Notes: generated by a model from the letters alone, not told the origin. A DNA stretch of 23,370 nucleotides from DATCHW01 sp036508135 (GCA_036508135.1 DATCHW010000247.1:1-23370), one strand, 5' to 3'; shown: positions 9,204-17,560, counted from the stretch's first letter. Program-made: numbers and translations.

Positions 9204-10277
9204 ATGAAAAATATAGCGTGCAACTTAATTTATAACAATGGGGATGAAGGTGTTTATGTTGGGTTCAATAAAAGGTGTAACATACAAAACATCATTTACA
9301 ATGTAAATATAGACAAGGGTAGGTGGTGTAGCCAAGCTAAATGTCCATGCAGAATTTATTATAACAACGGATTTAAAGGTAGGTTGGATGAATATCCGTG
9401 TAATGAAAGCAAGTTATTTAAAGATTGGGAGTGGAACCCTGGCAATGAATTTAAAACTGGGAAACCATTTAGAGTCATAAATACTGGCGCAGAAAAATAT
9501 GCAGTTCTGACAACGAGATTCCCTAATTGCCCTGAAGCAGACAGAAAAATAGTTGGGTTTATGAAAATAAAAAATGTAATTGATGATTATTATCGTATTA
9601 TTGCAGATGAGAAGTTGAGCTTAAGAATGACATTAGATGAAGCTCATGAGTTGAATTTCTGGAATTATCATTGTAATGATAATAATAATATTCCGATGTG
9701 GAGACAAGGAAGATTTAGATATTTAGAAAATAATCAAGTTGCAGCGATACTATACGACTTAAAAGATGTCGTTCAAAATGAATCTACACAATCCATGATT
9801 ATAGAACTTCTTAAAAATGATTTTCCTGATTACACTGACAAACGACCAAATATAAAAGGAGCTCTTAAGGGAAATTATATTAAAAATTTATTACTATTGA
9901 GAAAATATGGGAAAGGTGGCGAAAGTAAAGAACATAAGCGTTTAAAGGAATACATTGCAAATCATCCCGAAGAAATTGGAATAAATGAATATAAAGTACA
10001 TTCTATAGTTGAACATTCGTATGTTTCTGGAGATATGGTTGATATATTATTTGAACCAAAAGATGGGATTATTAATACGGTATTTGAAATTGAACTGGAT
10101 AATGTTTTACCAGGGATACACCAAGCAATCAAATATAGGGTATTAAGGTGTTCTCAGCTAGGAATATCTCTAACTGATGAAAATGTTAGAGCTACTGTTG
10201 TTGCGTGGAAATTCAAACAATCAGAAAAAGAACTTTGTTCAAAATATAATATTAACTTTATTGAAAAAAAATTGTAA
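9204..10277 (+). CDS. predicted PD-(D/E)XK-type nuclease with cysteine-containing N-terminal domain
   Basis: The N-terminal part (about 1-85) has clustered cysteines (C42, C47, C49, C66) in a small beta-rich region. The stretch at about 86-130 (GKPFRVINTG, then IVGFMKIKNV) looks like a beta-barrel such as PUA or EVE, which would suit recognition of a modified base. The C-terminal part begins GGESKEHKRLKEYI and has SGDMVDILFE with Asp280, then VFEIEL with Glu295 and Glu297, then a helix GIHQAIKYRVL. This is a PD-(D/E)XK-like pattern with Glu in place of the usual Lys. It sits 66 bp after the HEPN-like gene. A role as a modification-dependent or partner nuclease is inference. Confidence 0.5.
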   Translation: MKNIACNLIYNNGDEGVYVGFNKRCNIQNIIYNVNIDKGRWCSQAKCPCRIYYNNGFKGRLDEYPCNESKLFKDWEWNPGNEFKTGKPFRVINTGAEKYAVLTTRFPNCPEADRKIVGFMKIKNVIDDYYRIIADEKLSLRMTLDEAHELNFWNYHCNDNNNIPMWRQGRFRYLENNQVAAILYDLKDVVQNESTQSMIIELLKNDFPDYTDKRPNIKGALKGNYIKNLLLLRKYGKGGESKEHKRLKEYIANHPEEIGINEYKVHSIVEHSYVSGDMVDILFEPKDGIINTVFEIELDNVLPGIHQAIKYRVLRCSQLGISLTDENVRATVVAWKFKQSEKELCSKYNINFIEKKL

Positions 10278-10319
10278 GTAATTATAATTGTGTTTCAACT
10301 AAAATAAGGATAATTAAAA

Positions 10320-11267
10320 GTGAATATTAAGAATAATGATAGCTTTAGTGGCGATTTTTTGAAAAATAGATTCGGTCCTATACCTAACGAATCCGGATTT
10401 AAAAAACGTATGCATTTACATCAAGGTTGGTGGAGGACATATGTTTTAGATGAGCTTCCTGGTATGCATCCAACGAAAGCAACTGAAAATATTTGTAATA
10501 CTATTCTTAATGGCCAACAATCTAACAAAAACTTTCTGACAAAAAATACAATCTCCACTGTTGAAAAAACGCTTAGCACGAGAGATGGCTCAAGTCTATG
10601 TATGATTGAAGAAGACAGACTGTTCAATAATCTTCTTTCAAGTCAACCATTATGTTTTAATTTTTTTTCCGAGCTTAGCATTAACAAAAATATCGGATTG
10701 AAATTATTACAATACTATTATCCGGAACTAACAGAGCTTATTAATGTATATTTTGAATACGCACCACCAGAAAACTATACTAATGACAATACTGCTTTTG
10801 ATGTTGCATTCGAAGTTATGGCAGGTACGAAATCAGGAATAATTGGTTGGGAGTGTAAATACACAGATAATTTTTCTACATATGAATACGACAAACCAGA
10901 ATATCGGGAATTGTACTCTAAAAGCAAATCATTTAGAGGAGCTTATGAAGAGTTAGCAAATAGTAGAACCAATCAATTATTTAGAAGCCAACTTATAGCA
11001 GAAGGTCTTTTACAAAATAAAAAATATGAGTTTGTATTTACCGGGCTTTTTTGTCACCAAGATGATATAAACGCAATAAAAACAGCTAACGATTTTAGCG
11101 AATTGTTAAATTTCGATAATATAAATTTTCGTGTAGTCACATACCCTGAATTTATAAAGTGTATGCAAATGCTTGATATTGACTGGAGTTTAAGAGAGTG
11201 GTCGATGCTTTTATGGGCAAGATATTGTGGAACGGTTTTAAGTGAGTCTACTGTTAATAAACTTTAA
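10320..11267 (+). CDS. PD-(D/E)XK putative restriction endonuclease, PGN_0703-like
   Basis: Starts at GTG 10320 with a good ribosome site, AAGGA at 10306-10310. The catalytic core is AFDVAFEV with Asp161, then GWECKYTD with Glu178 and Lys180, a complete D...ExK set. The upstream sequence (HQGWWRTYVLDELPG, then NNLLSSQPLCFNFF) matches what I recall of the family annotated as PGN_0703 putative restriction endonuclease. The role is presumably DNA cleavage. No dedicated methylase follows it, so protection might come from the methylase at 2173. The length of 315 aa is plausible for the family. The fold assignment is fairly firm; cleavage target unknown. Confidence 0.7.
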   Translation: MNIKNNDSFSGDFLKNRFGPIPNESGFKKRMHLHQGWWRTYVLDELPGMHPTKATENICNTILNGQQSNKNFLTKNTISTVEKTLSTRDGSSLCMIEEDRLFNNLLSSQPLCFNFFSELSINKNIGLKLLQYYYPELTELINVYFEYAPPENYTNDNTAFDVAFEVMAGTKSGIIGWECKYTDNFSTYEYDKPEYRELYSKSKSFRGAYEELANSRTNQLFRSQLIAEGLLQNKKYEFVFTGLFCHQDDINAIKTANDFSELLNFDNINFRVVTYPEFIKCMQMLDIDWSLREWSMLLWARYCGTVLSESTVNKL

Positions 11268-11299
11268 ATTATTTATATACTTTAAGTAAATGGAATATA

Positions 11300-11614
11300 T
11301 TGAATTCAACTAATGATGTTTTAGTCGAAAAGATATTAGACAATCTTTATGCTACAGGTCTTACGAAAGAGACTTGTGAAGAATTATTTAACTATGCTAT
11401 GTATTCTTATAAGACAGACGATAGTTCGCGATTTATATCTAATATAATGTTACATGGAGGACTAGATGTCGTCAGGAGTTTTTTATTAAATGAAATAAAT
11501 AAATTTAATTATCAAAATGAGCGAGAGTTATATTCTTTTACTTTTTCGAGTCATCAATTTGAAAAAGCTATTGAGAACTATAATACAGTGAAGGGGATCT
11601 GTAAGTGTCCGTAA
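11300..11614 (+). CDS. small hypothetical protein
   Basis: A 104-aa acidic, helical protein with a TTG start 32 bp after the nuclease stop. The ATG at 11290 is in another frame and stops at once. No family recognised. It is the last plus-strand gene of the operon and faces the minus-strand genes that follow. Its sequence composition is protein-like (DVLVEKILDNLYATGLTKET), and its position suggests an accessory or immunity role, but nothing in the sequence shows one. Confidence 0.5.
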   Translation: MNSTNDVLVEKILDNLYATGLTKETCEELFNYAMYSYKTDDSSRFISNIMLHGGLDVVRSFLLNEINKFNYQNERELYSFTFSSHQFEKAIENYNTVKGICKCP

Positions 11615-11663
11615 AAATTTTTGTGTTTTCAATGGCTGTAAGTAAAAATTAAATCATTCAGAT

Positions 11664-11990
11664 TTATTCAAACTTTTCAATTGAAAATGTATCATGTTTT
11701 CCAACCAAACAAGGCATTCCTTTTAAGACACCTCTATTTTTTGTGCAGATGAGATATAAACTTTTTGTTTCTAATATAGCAAAAATAGTTTCATTTTCTA
11801 TTAAATCAATTTTTCCAACTTCGCCATAGTATTCTTTTCCATTATATTCATAATGTATAGAGAATATTTTTTTCTCTGTTATATCAGAACCGACAGTTTC
11901 TTTCGCAAAGTCTTTTATTGCTTTATAAACAGTATCTCTTTTTTCAACATCTTCAAATCCTGGGATGAAAAATTTGGCATGAATATCAAA
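11664..11990 (-). CDS. hypothetical protein without a standard start codon
   Basis: Reading the minus strand from 11990 to a TAA at 11666-11664 gives about 108 open codons that look like a genuine protein: KFFIPGFEDVEKRD, KKIFSIHYEYNGKEYYGEVG, then YLICTKNRGVLKGMPCLVGK. No ATG, GTG or TTG occurs in frame near the beginning; the first plausible initiator is an ATT at 11984. The frame opens right where the winged-helix gene stops (11986) and lies one base out of its frame. Either it uses a rare start, has lost its start, or is joined to the upstream gene by a frameshift. Family not recognised. Confidence 0.45.
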   Translation of the reverse strand, partial: FDIHAKFFIPGFEDVEKRDTVYKAIKDFAKETVGSDITEKKIFSIHYEYNGKEYYGEVGKIDLIENETIFAILETKSLYLICTKNRGVLKGMPCLVGKHDTFSIEKFE

Positions 11991-12549
11991 TTATTAGTTT
12001 TAAATCATTATTGATAAATTCAGCGAGTGGTAAAAAAATCTTATTATTGCCAATTGCTTTATTAATTATTTTCATAATATCTGGTCTGCGCTCTATTTTT
12101 GTCTTAGGATCTCTACACCAATCATAAATTATTATTGAATTAACTGCTTTCAAATCACCTTTAATTTCTAATAATTCATCTTTTGTAAATTTAATATTAT
12201 CTTCAGAATTATTTTTATATTTAAATTTTAAAATACAGATATCTTCATCTTCTTTTTTTATTATTTCCCAACTATTATTCATTATTTCATTTTTAAAATC
12301 AATTTCTCTTTTATTTAAATATTCTATTCCTTTTTTCGTTATTTGTGCATAAAATCCCGAGTCCCAAATTGATTCAAGGTGACTTATATATCCTAATTCA
12401 AATAAATGATTTAAAATCGATGAATATTGTTGATAATTTAACCCTAATTCCTTTTTCCAACCGGAAATGTCTAATACACTATAACCATCTTGTTCGTAAT
12501 TAATATAGAATTTTTCTAATATTTTGATTTCCCATTGATTTAATCTCAT
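11986..12549 (-). CDS. winged-helix DNA-binding-like protein
   Basis: I start this gene at ATG 12549 (MRLNQWEIKILEKFY); the upstream ATG at 12591 would add 14 hydrophobic residues that do not fit. The first 80 or so residues look like a winged helix: a long helix, WKKELGLNYQQYSSILNHLF as a helix-turn-helix, then LGYI...AQITKKGIEYL as the wing and last helix. The second half (about 105 residues) is charged and unrecognised. Likely a transcription regulator or a DNA-binding accessory protein. It ends against the startless frame at 11664-11990. Confidence 0.55.
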   Translation of the reverse strand: MRLNQWEIKILEKFYINYEQDGYSVLDISGWKKELGLNYQQYSSILNHLFELGYISHLESIWDSGFYAQITKKGIEYLNKREIDFKNEIMNNSWEIIKKEDEDICILKFKYKNNSEDNIKFTKDELLEIKGDLKAVNSIIIYDWCRDPKTKIERRPDIMKIINKAIGNNKIFLPLAEFINNDLKLII

Positions 12550-12751
12550 AGCTTTGTCATGTATTATTAAAGTTAAATATAATAAAATCAACAGATAATT
12601 AATACATCTAATTATGACAATAAATTCAAAAGAGTCTCATTTATTAATATTAAGAAACTCTTTCTTTATAAGCTTTTTTATTTATATACTTTTTTAAAAG
12701 CTGATTATGAGATGATAATAGAAAAGGAAACCCTATTATAGCCTCCTTCAC

Positions 12752-12934
12752 TCATTTTTTCAAAACAATCTCCGCTCGATGTCTGATAATATTTTCAATC
12801 ATTCCACGAACAGGTACTGCAACTAATGGCAGATCCCCGGTTATCAATATGCCATTTTCACCGACATACAAAGTCCCGCTGACTTTAAATCCGGAGATTT
12901 TGAGTATAAAAGTGCCGAAGATAAATTTTAATTT
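12752..12934 (-). pseudogene. relic of a PHA_gran_rgn-like gene
   Basis: The minus strand is open from a TGA at 12937-12935 to a TGA at 12754-12752, with no start codon in the right place. It encodes FKVSGTLYVGENGILITGDL, then PLVAVPVRGMIENIIRHRAE and a short tail. This matches the core of the polyhydroxyalkanoate-system family PHA_gran_rgn (beta strands G-x-V-x-G-x-L-x-V, then LPL-x-A-x-P, then IE-x-x-IR). The expected N-terminal helical part is missing. A second, frameshifted member of the family lies at 20592-21025. The rest of the 12550-12967 interval shows nothing further. Confidence 0.5.
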
Positions 12935-12967
12935 TCATTAAGGTTTCATTGGGTTTCGAAAATAGCT

Positions 12968-13435
12968 TCAAATAAATTTACACGATTTTAATTCACTTTT
13001 AAATGAAGTTGTTGGGTGGAAATTATCTATAAACCATTTCCTAACTTCCTTAAAAGTTTCGTACCGGCTAGTGTTATCAATATTGGGACATTCCGGATCA
13101 AGTATTTCTACAACCATTGTTTCATCTGTTTCAGGGTCTCCTATTACTACATGAAAGTCGCGGTCATCCTCTAATTTGTATTCAATTACATATGCTTCAA
13201 TTTCATATACAGAAGTTTCACTTTTCATTCGAGACATGTTTTTAACTTTAGAAGGCCTGGTTAATGAGCATTGTTCGGAAACTTTTGAGGGGATTATGTT
13301 CTCAAAATCAATTTCGGTAGTATCCTTATCGATTAAAGTCTATACTGCTAAGCGCTCTTTTCCGCACTGGGCGTAGAATGATTTAATAAATATTAATTCC
13401 AATAATAGTATGAATAGAGATACAAATAATTTCAT
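12968..13435 (-). pseudogene. secreted hypothetical protein interrupted by one amber codon
   Basis: From ATG 13435 the minus strand encodes a signal peptide (MKLFVSLFILLLELIFIKSF, then YAQCG) followed by KERLAV, a TAG at codon 32 (13342-13340), then TLIDKDTTEIDFENIIPSKV and onward in the same frame to a stop at 12968. The downstream part (VIEYKLEDDRDFHVVIGDP, TMVVEILDPECPN) is like a family of secreted proteins that I recall opening with CGxERWPVKTL. On that pattern the stop replaces a lysine codon (AAG to TAG). Without the stop the protein would have 155 residues. A shorter product could start at internal ATG 13237 but would lack the signal peptide. Function unknown. Confidence 0.7.
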
Positions 13436-13464
13436 AAAAATTATTCTCGGTTTGTTATTATAAT

Positions 13465-14055
13465 TCAAGATTCTTCAAAATTTTCTAAAAATATCAGTAA
13501 CTCAGGCCACCAAATATTAACTACATCTTCATCAGGGGTGTACTTGATATTCTGATTTTCTTGAAGTCTCCAATCACGAGGTAAATCATTTATTTTACCC
13601 CAATATGGTACAGCTTTTATATCAGGAGATACCATTGGATTTTCTGGGAGGGAGTCGAGATTTCCATCAATAACCTCATCATTAATTCTCACCCAAGCAT
13701 GATCCCATCGGAATATTTCTTTTGTGTTATCATAATAAATTGCCTTTCCAAAAGCTAGACGCGCGTCTATTCCAAAGTGTCTGAGTGCCATTGTTAAAAG
13801 TTCTGCAAATTGTATACACATTTCTGATCGACCAAATATATTTTCGTCTACAAATTCAGCAACCTTATCGATTAACATAACCCTAAATTTTGGTGTCAAT
13901 ATATCAGATTTATCTAATAATTGAGCTGATGGTTTTATTCGTTTACCTTCCTTTTTCATACCTCTGATTTGTTCAACAATACTTCTTTGTTCTTCTGAAC
14001 ACAGTTTCAAAAATTCATCGACACTTACATTTACAACGGGAGAAATTTCTCTCAT
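13465..14055 (-). CDS. transglutaminase-like / papain-fold protein
   Basis: A 196-aa protein with a Cys-His-Asp arrangement typical of the transglutaminase-like fold: Cys80 in RSEMCIQFAELLTMALRHFG, His119 in RWDHAWV, and Asp130 in VIDGN. The spacing, the helix after the Cys, and the beta strand carrying the His all fit. The N-terminal 70 residues are helical and unrecognised. No signal peptide is seen, so it should be cytoplasmic. It may be a peptidase or a crosslinking/deamidating enzyme; substrate unknown. It stands alone, 30 bp downstream of the start of the broken secreted gene and 111 bp from the next operon. Confidence 0.65.
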   Translation of the reverse strand: MREISPVVNVSVDEFLKLCSEEQRSIVEQIRGMKKEGKRIKPSAQLLDKSDILTPKFRVMLIDKVAEFVDENIFGRSEMCIQFAELLTMALRHFGIDARLAFGKAIYYDNTKEIFRWDHAWVRINDEVIDGNLDSLPENPMVSPDIKAVPYWGKINDLPRDWRLQENQNIKYTPDEDVVNIWWPELLIFLENFEES

Positions 14056-14166
14056 GATTGATTATAATAATTAATATAAAAATGATAAATTAAATTTAAT
14101 AGTTCCTATAATTATTTATTTAATTTTTAAGAAATATTTTAAAAAATCCATTTATTTTTATTTAAA

Positions 14167-15078
14167 TTATACTTCGTTGCTTTCTTTCTGTAAAAATTGT
14201 TCATGTAACTCATCGGCCACACGAATTCTTAGAATAATATCATCAAGCAATTTGATTAATTGATTTTTTTCAGGACAGTCCTGGATAATTTCTTCTAAAT
14301 ACAGCCTATTAGTTTCTGCAGAAAGTAGTCCAGCAACAAATACAGGCTGAGGTCTTGGATAGCCCCATCGTGTTTTTGGAGAGAATTCACCATTTTCATA
14401 TTTAAGGTGATATGTTATGAGATCCTGCCAATTTCCATGCACAGTATGACTTGGTAAACCAAAAAGTCCAATATAAGCATCTTCCATTCCAATACTTTTT
14501 GCACGCTCATAGATCTTCTCTCCCCATGGTTTCCATTTATTTTCATCAACCTGATTTAAATAAAATGATGAGATTTTAAAGGTTCGATCGATAGACCGTT
14601 TCATTCGAGTTTCGATATGTAGTTCATTTCCTCTTTTATCAATATTTTGATTAATTGTATTCAAGAGTCGCTTTTCTTCTCTAAGTGAATATTCTATGTA
14701 CTCATTAAAAATCTCATCAGTATTCTTGTTTAACAAATATCTCATATTGATTAGACTTTCATGTAAACACCTGAACAAAATCATTGCAATCTCTAAACGT
14801 TTCTGGCAAATTTGCTCAAGACATCCTATTTGCAACTTACTAATTCTGACCATCAAGCCCCCGAGTGCAGCTTCGTTCCTCGTCCATTTTCTAGGTTCAT
14901 TTTTTTCATCGAGTCTGCATGCGCATGATAAAATACTTGTTATTTGACAGACTTCCTTAAAAAGTTCTATGGCTAAAGACATAAACGGCTCTTCTGAATC
15001 AAATTTTTTAATAGCTTCAACATTTACTTCCGTTTTCGGAAAGTCAAAGTCATTTAGCGTTAATAGTTTTTCTTTCAT
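14167..15078 (-). CDS. DUF5677-like protein
   Basis: A 303-aa all-helical protein. The segment EIAMILFRCLHESLINMRYL and the later LPSHTVHGNW resemble the DUF5677 family, whose members are common in accessory regions and whose function is not known. No catalytic residues can be assigned. Its ATG overlaps the stop of the preceding small gene by 4 bp, so it is the last gene of a three-gene minus-strand operon (15429 to 14167) and is translationally coupled. Confidence 0.6.
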   Translation of the reverse strand: MKEKLLTLNDFDFPKTEVNVEAIKKFDSEEPFMSLAIELFKEVCQITSILSCACRLDEKNEPRKWTRNEAALGGLMVRISKLQIGCLEQICQKRLEIAMILFRCLHESLINMRYLLNKNTDEIFNEYIEYSLREEKRLLNTINQNIDKRGNELHIETRMKRSIDRTFKISSFYLNQVDENKWKPWGEKIYERAKSIGMEDAYIGLFGLPSHTVHGNWQDLITYHLKYENGEFSPKTRWGYPRPQPVFVAGLLSAETNRLYLEEIIQDCPEKNQLIKLLDDIILRIRVADELHEQFLQKESNEV

Positions 15079-15266
15079 TTTATACCTCTTTTAAGAGTAA
15101 TGGCAACCATAGTTAAATTATAAATATAATGACAAAATCTGTTGTGCAAATAAGTTGAGTCATCCTCTGACATAGATTTGGTCCTAGCTAAATTGTCTTT
15201 CTTGAGTATGTGAGGCAATATATCATTCTCTACAGTTACTATTTTGGGATAATTAAGTTTTTCCAT
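15075..15266 (-). CDS. small hypothetical protein
   Basis: A 63-aa protein (MEKLNYPKIVTVENDILPHI and onward), unrecognised. Overlaps with both neighbours (14 bp with the upstream gene, 4 bp with the downstream one) argue that it is translated. Two small genes in front of a larger helical protein resemble an accessory module, but no toxin or antitoxin family is recognised. Confidence 0.5.
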   Translation of the reverse strand: MEKLNYPKIVTVENDILPHILKKDNLARTKSMSEDDSTYLHNRFCHYIYNLTMVAITLKRGIK

Positions 15267-15429
15267 TATTCTTATTCTGTTCTTCTTTAATTTTCTTCAA
15301 CTCTTCCAATACCTCTTCGTGTGTTAACAACCCTTTCTTCTCCAGCACACGTATGACCGCTTCTATCTCATACATATTGGATACTGTGATTTCTTCTAGC
15401 GAAACTGTTTTTTTGGTTTTATCTTTCAT
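15253..15429 (-). CDS. small helical protein, first gene of a three-gene operon
   Basis: I place the start at ATG 15429 (MKDKTKKTVSLEEITVSNMY), giving 58 aa; ATG 15477 would add 16 residues. The rest is helical and ends EVLEELKKIKEEQNKNN, a probable coiled-coil. Small proteins of this style with a GLLTHEEVLEELKKIK end are common in related genomes, but the function is not known. It overlaps the next gene by 14 bp. Confidence 0.5.
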   Translation of the reverse strand: MKDKTKKTVSLEEITVSNMYEIEAVIRVLEKKGLLTHEEVLEELKKIKEEQNKNNGKT

Positions 15430-15644
15430 TACACCTAAAATAAATTCTTGAATTCTAAAGGAAGTTAATGCTATCAATATTAAAATTGAATTCTTTAGAA
15501 TATAATTTGATTCTTAATTTATTTATAGTGAGATTTCTATCTGAAGATCAGAATTATCTATTCAGGGGTACTCAAAATAGATCTAATTGTTTTAATATCA
15601 TATTAAAAAAACATCATCCTTTTATGATATAATCATCTATTTGA

Positions 15645-16688
15645 TTATATTGTTTCTAAAATTAACCTGAATGTACAAATCTTTTTATTTTTGATCTTTT
15701 CAACAATTAATTTTATTTCGGTATTATGTTGTCTAGCAACTAATTGTGCAACATGTAAACCATAACCCGAGCCTTCTTTTGTAGATGTTCCTCTATATCC
15801 CTTTTTAAATACTTCATCTGTTAGATCCATACTCATTGCGATTTCGTTAACAACTTTTATTAAACACTTGTTATTGTTTTCACCATGTTTAATTATTTCA
15901 ACATCAATTTCTGAACCATAAACGCAATATTTTAAAGCATTATTAAGCAAAACATTTGCAATAATCGGAAAAGTCATATCACATGCTCTAACTACTGGAT
16001 GATAATCTGTTGGAGCTTTAATTCTAATTTGATTTTTCGAATCAACAATTTTTCTTATTTTATCAAAAATTTTATAAACTTCGCAATTACTTTTAAGTTC
16101 TAATTTTAACAAGCTATCACTCGCGAGAATCTCAATTATATCATGCTGTTTAGACATAAGCTCTGAAGCTTTAAATATTCTAAGCAAATTTTGATTTTCA
16201 TTATCATTTTTTAATAATACTTCTGATATTTGTTTAATTGTTCTATTATACTTTCTTATTTCATGCAATGCTTTTGAATAATTCTCGAAAATTTCTTTTT
16301 CCTTGGTATCTAAATGGTCAATGACTGAATGTAAAATCGAATTTAAATATGTAATATTTTCTCTACTGTATTTATTATCTGGATACTTCTTTGCATGTTG
16401 TCTCTCCTGTAAACTACCTTGACGTGGAAATGGAATAAAGCAAGTTAAAGCATAATTAATCTCCTTATATGTAACAAAAAAGGATGAAAAACCAAATGGA
16501 CATTCAATAATTTCGTTTTTTCTCTCAATTGATTTCTGATAGTGTTCAATACACTTATCGTTTCTTGAAAATATATTTTTGCAAAAGGTTGGAGTTTTAC
16601 AATAAATGCCATCATAAACTTTTTCAGGAGTTGAAGTATTTATTATAGGCAAGGATGAGAAGATTTTAATATCATCAAATGTTATCAT
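15645..16688 (-). CDS. histidine kinase-like protein with PocR-like N-terminal sensor
   Basis: The C-terminal part is a GHKL ATPase: N box NVLLNNALKY at about 246-254 and glycine loop GSGYGLHVAQLVARQH at about 306-321. A candidate phosphoacceptor, His142, sits in a helix (ALHEIRKYNR). The canonical DxGxG box is not obvious, so the ATPase may be divergent. The N-terminal 90 residues have ordered cysteines (C30, C36, C46, C63, with CPFGFSSF) followed by strands ending in FIPF, similar to the PocR ligand-binding domain; this is inference. No membrane segment, so a cytoplasmic sensor. Its ATG overlaps the stop of the receiver gene by 4 bp, making them a pair. Confidence 0.75.
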   Translation of the reverse strand: MITFDDIKIFSSLPIINTSTPEKVYDGIYCKTPTFCKNIFSRNDKCIEHYQKSIERKNEIIECPFGFSSFFVTYKEINYALTCFIPFPRQGSLQERQHAKKYPDNKYSRENITYLNSILHSVIDHLDTKEKEIFENYSKALHEIRKYNRTIKQISEVLLKNDNENQNLLRIFKASELMSKQHDIIEILASDSLLKLELKSNCEVYKIFDKIRKIVDSKNQIRIKAPTDYHPVVRACDMTFPIIANVLLNNALKYCVYGSEIDVEIIKHGENNNKCLIKVVNEIAMSMDLTDEVFKKGYRGTSTKEGSGYGLHVAQLVARQHNTEIKLIVEKIKNKKICTFRLILETI

Positions 16689-17362
16689 ATTATAACCGCT
16701 TTAATTCCTAATTCTAAAAGTTTTTCTAGTATCAGTAAAGTTATATTTTTAGATACGTCCATATTATTAAATTTATAATTATTTCTAAACTTGTCCATAT
16801 TTTCTTTTCTTAAAACACCTTTAACATAAGAATTTTGCAATTCAAAATCTCTCTTTGAATTCTCTTCAATATTTTGGGATTTCAAAAAGCTTCTCCAACA
16901 ATTTCCAATGTTCAAAACATTTTTCAATCCTTCCTCCAAGAATTGAATTGTTTCTCCAATTCCTGCATCTTTAGACAATGTACCATCAGCTTTTGTATAA
17001 AAATCGGATTGTCTTGCGTTGAGTGATCTTGAAGTATATGCATATACCGCAGTATATACATTTACTTGTTTTATACGCCCTAAAATCGAATATCCTTCAT
17101 CATTACCAATCTTTGAACCTACATTTCCATAATCTAAGAGTATTAAATCATAACGTGGTTCTTCAACTACATATAAATTATCTGGTATAATATCCTCATA
17201 ATAATCTACTGAAAAACCGTTCTTCATTAAAGGTTCAAGTAACGTATCCGGTTTTTCGTCATCAATTATCAATATTCTACCCATCCTTTTTAATTCTTCA
17301 CGATTAATTTCTAATTTTAGACTGTTAAGTTTGTATTTTTTAAATGGCAATCTCATAATCAT
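16685..17362 (-). CDS. response regulator receiver-like protein with unknown C-terminal part
   Basis: Receiver-domain hallmarks are RILIIDDEKPD (Asp34, Asp35), the phosphoacceptor Asp77 in LILLDYGNVG, Thr110 in AYTS, and a lysine at 124 or 131. An internal ATG at 17284 (MGRILIIDDE) would give a more standard receiver start; the longer form has a basic 26-residue leader. The last 90 or so residues contain no DNA-binding domain I recognise, so its output is not a normal transcription factor. It is coupled to the kinase at 15645-16688. Confidence 0.75.
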   Translation of the reverse strand: MIMRLPFKKYKLNSLKLEINREELKRMGRILIIDDEKPDTLLEPLMKNGFSVDYYEDIIPDNLYVVEEPRYDLILLDYGNVGSKIGNDEGYSILGRIKQVNVYTAVYAYTSRSLNARQSDFYTKADGTLSKDAGIGETIQFLEEGLKNVLNIGNCWRSFLKSQNIEENSKRDFELQNSYVKGVLRKENMDKFRNNYKFNNMDVSKNITLLILEKLLELGIKAVII

Positions 17363-17560
17363 TAAATTAATTTAATAAATATTAAAATCAGAAGTGAAAA
17401 AATTCCCCAGTTTTATTAATAGAACACTAAATGTAATCATTATTAAGACTTATCCTAATTATCTTTCTAAGTATGATTGAATATATAGAAATTAGTCGAT
17501 TATGAAAATAAATCAAATATAAAAATATAAGGTGGTATAATAAGTTTTGAGAGCTTTAAG

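Noticed and set aside
12629..12663. Inverted repeat AAAGAGT...ACTCTTT
   Set aside because: Only a 7-bp stem with a 21-nt loop in AT-rich sequence; not enough to call a terminator or operator.
13176..13376. Plus-strand 66-codon frame
   Set aside because: Lies over the amber-interrupted secreted-protein gene on the minus strand, whose signal peptide and family pattern explain the sequence better.
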